From Bacteroidota bacterium (GTDB taxonomy: Bacteria > Bacteroidota > Bacteroidia > Bacteroidales > Prolixibacteraceae), in NCBI GenBank assembly GCA_023488865.1, contig JAMDDG010000079.1, forward strand, positions 1 to 6,333: a DNA stretch of 6,333 bases, written 5' to 3'. Made by a program: the position numbers and the translations under genes. Below the pieces are notes generated by a model. It saw only the letters and a list, made by a program, of their open reading frames with translations. It searched no databases and had not been told where the DNA came from. Positions 5,657 to 6,333 of the stretch are shown one piece after another; within the stretch, counting starts at the first letter, position 1; each line of letters begins with the position of its first letter.

Positions 5657-5720
5657 GACAGCGGATAAGTGAGATTTTTTAAGTCAATTGTTTCCAATAT
5701 CCAAGGGAAGGAATGTCTTC

Positions 5721-5928
5721 ACAATTTTTGCCCGTCAGGGCATCAAGTTCCATAGAAAAATTGGTTGTCGAATTCTGTTTTCCCGGATGGGAATACACAA
5801 TAATTATATGTATCTTAAATGGAGCTAATTAATGAATTCGATCGGTGAATGTCTATCCCCTGGCGGGGAAATGCAATCTTTGAGCCTCTCTTTCTATTGA
5901 ACTTGATGCCCTGACGGGCAAATATTGT
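5721..5928. repeat. BIME-like inverted array of four 17-base covarying hairpins
   Basis: The outer arms 5721-5758 and 5891-5928 are inverted copies matching at 36 of 38 bases. Within them and in the spacer are four units of the form TTT-x-CCC-GNNN-GGG-x'-AT. Two are on plus, at 5727-5743 (TTTGCCCGTCAGGGCAT) and 5778-5794 (TTTTCCCGGATGGGAAT). Two are on minus, at 5855-5871 (TTTCCCCGCCAGGGGAT) and 5906-5922 (same as the first). The x/x' pair changes as G-C, T-A, C-G, G-C, so base pairing is kept while sequence varies. Unit midpoints are 51, 76 and 51 bases apart, symmetric about 5824/5825 (an AGCT). This is the layout of REP/BIME elements: paired palindromic repeats in opposite orientation, known to be moved by IS200/IS605-related RAYT enzymes in other phyla. 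No such gene is in the window. Confidence 0.75.
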
Positions 5929-5944
5929 TTTGGAACTTTTAATC

Positions 5945-5982
5945 AACTGACGGGGTCACTCTTAGTCACCCCGTCAGTTTTT
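5945..5982 (+). terminator. Strong intrinsic terminator hairpin
   Basis: AACTGACGGGGT (5945-5956) pairs perfectly with ACCCCGTCAGTT (5968-5979) around an 11-base loop, with a T-run to 5982. That is a 12-bp GC-rich stem. On the plus strand it would end transcripts from the XRE gene side, although 289 bases after its stop. On the minus strand it lies 58 bases beyond the creatininase stop and could also end that transcript, but the following T-run there is weak. It probably works in both directions. Confidence 0.7.
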
Positions 5983-6039
5983 ATGCTTTTATATCCACAA
6001 GCCACGCCAGTCAAGGACTCCAGAAGGAATACAAATAAT

Positions 6040-6333
6040 TTAGTGGTAAAGATCTTTTAAATCCGCCTCCGCCAGTTGAACCAGAAAATCAGCAATCTTT
6101 TCGGTCAGATATTGGAAGAACCGCTCCCCTTTTTCGGCGGTAGCCTTTCCCGGATTTCCGATGCCGGTATCTTCTGTCACTTGGCTCCACCTTCTTTCGG
6201 CCCAGGCCCAGCCCTGGTTTAATGCTTCTACCCTGAATTTTTTGGCATGCCCTTTCCCGGCATTTTCGAGCGATAACAACAACTCGGGGAAAAGATGCAT
6301 CATCAGACTGGTCTCCACTTCACCGGCATGCTC
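6040..6333 (-). CDS. Creatininase-family amidohydrolase, C-terminal part (runs off the right edge)
   Basis: The frame is open to the window edge, giving the last 97 residues; the family is usually about 240-260 residues, so the first 60 percent lies outside. The visible part starts EHAGEVETSLMMHLFPELL, the HAGExETS motif of the creatinine amidohydrolase family, and later has DTGIGNPGKATAEKGERFF, matching the family's D-x-G-x-G-x-P-x-x-A-x-x-x-KG element. A helical tail (LAEADLKDLYH) follows. These are metal-dependent cytoplasmic amidohydrolases acting on creatinine or other cyclic amides and modified-peptide substrates; the substrate cannot be told from this part. A GTG at 6318 could be mistaken for a start, but the motif continues upstream of it. 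The coding region is more GC-rich than the genes to the left. The gene is not obviously linked to the other genes. Confidence 0.88.
   Translation of the reverse strand, partial: EHAGEVETSLMMHLFPELLLSLENAGKGHAKKFRVEALNQGWAWAERRWSQVTEDTGIGNPGKATAEKGERFFQYLTEKIADFLVQLAEADLKDLYH

Larger units (their letters stand above)
5657..6039. other. Gene-free region holding a hairpin-repeat array and a terminator
   Basis: About 380 bases lie between the XRE gene and the creatininase fragment. No credible ORF is seen on either strand. The contents are the symmetric hairpin array at 5721-5928 and a strong hairpin at 5945-5982. The remaining sequence (5657-5720 and 5983-6039) shows no further structure that I can support. 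Confidence 0.7.

Noticed and set aside
5497..5697. Minus-strand ORF antisense to the XRE gene
   Set aside because: The XRE frame has a complete, recognisable HTH domain; the antisense frame shows only hydrophobic filler.
5721..5928. CRISPR array
   Set aside because: The repeats are short hairpins in mixed orientation with symmetric spacing, not direct repeats with uniform unique spacers; no cas genes.
6040..6318. Complete small protein starting at the GTG at 6318
   Set aside because: The creatininase motif HAGExETS continues upstream of this GTG to the window edge, so it is an internal codon.

Overview
The window is AT-rich DNA that looks like a free-living member of the Bacteroidota, probably Bacteroidales or a related order. 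Almost every gene encodes an exported protein whose signal peptide ends just before a Gln (CQ, SQ, NAQ, FGQ). Shine-Dalgarno sites are weak or absent, and one perfect Bacteroidota-type -7 element (TAnnTTTG) is present. The families seen also fit: DUF4468-like, a collagen-like lipoprotein with a companion C-terminal domain, and TPR plus PGxGxxYxG membrane proteins. Genus cannot be read from the sequence.

Layout. At the left edge (1-124) there is a hairpin and three 24-bp-spaced tandem repeats. They look like the end of an insertion sequence, possibly IS21-like, abutting a probably truncated gene (125-508). From 3235 down to 125 on the minus strand runs a tightly packed envelope operon, in transcription order: LolA-like periplasmic protein, exported YidD-like protein, two paralogous TPR/membrane-domain proteins, and the truncated exported protein. 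Its genes overlap by 4, 11 (or 20) and 47 bases and the last junction has a 2-base gap, so translational coupling is likely. A terminator-like hairpin separates this operon from a small two-helix membrane protein (3315-3830). Upstream of that lie a DUF4468-like protein (3881-4339) and a collagen-like lipoprotein (4434-5075).

The right third is different. A divergent intergenic region carries a promoter-like element and a perfect 46-bp palindrome just in front of a small XRE-family regulator (5387-5656, plus strand). Next comes a gene-free stretch with a symmetric array of four short hairpins (5721-5928). Two are in one orientation and two in the other, and one stem pair covaries among them; this resembles a REP/BIME-type element. 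A strong terminator hairpin follows. The window ends inside the C-terminal part of a creatininase-family amidohydrolase on the minus strand.

The most interesting points are the covarying hairpin array, the palindrome that could act as an attenuator or small-RNA terminator in front of the regulator, and the secreted version of YidD in an apparent envelope-biogenesis operon.
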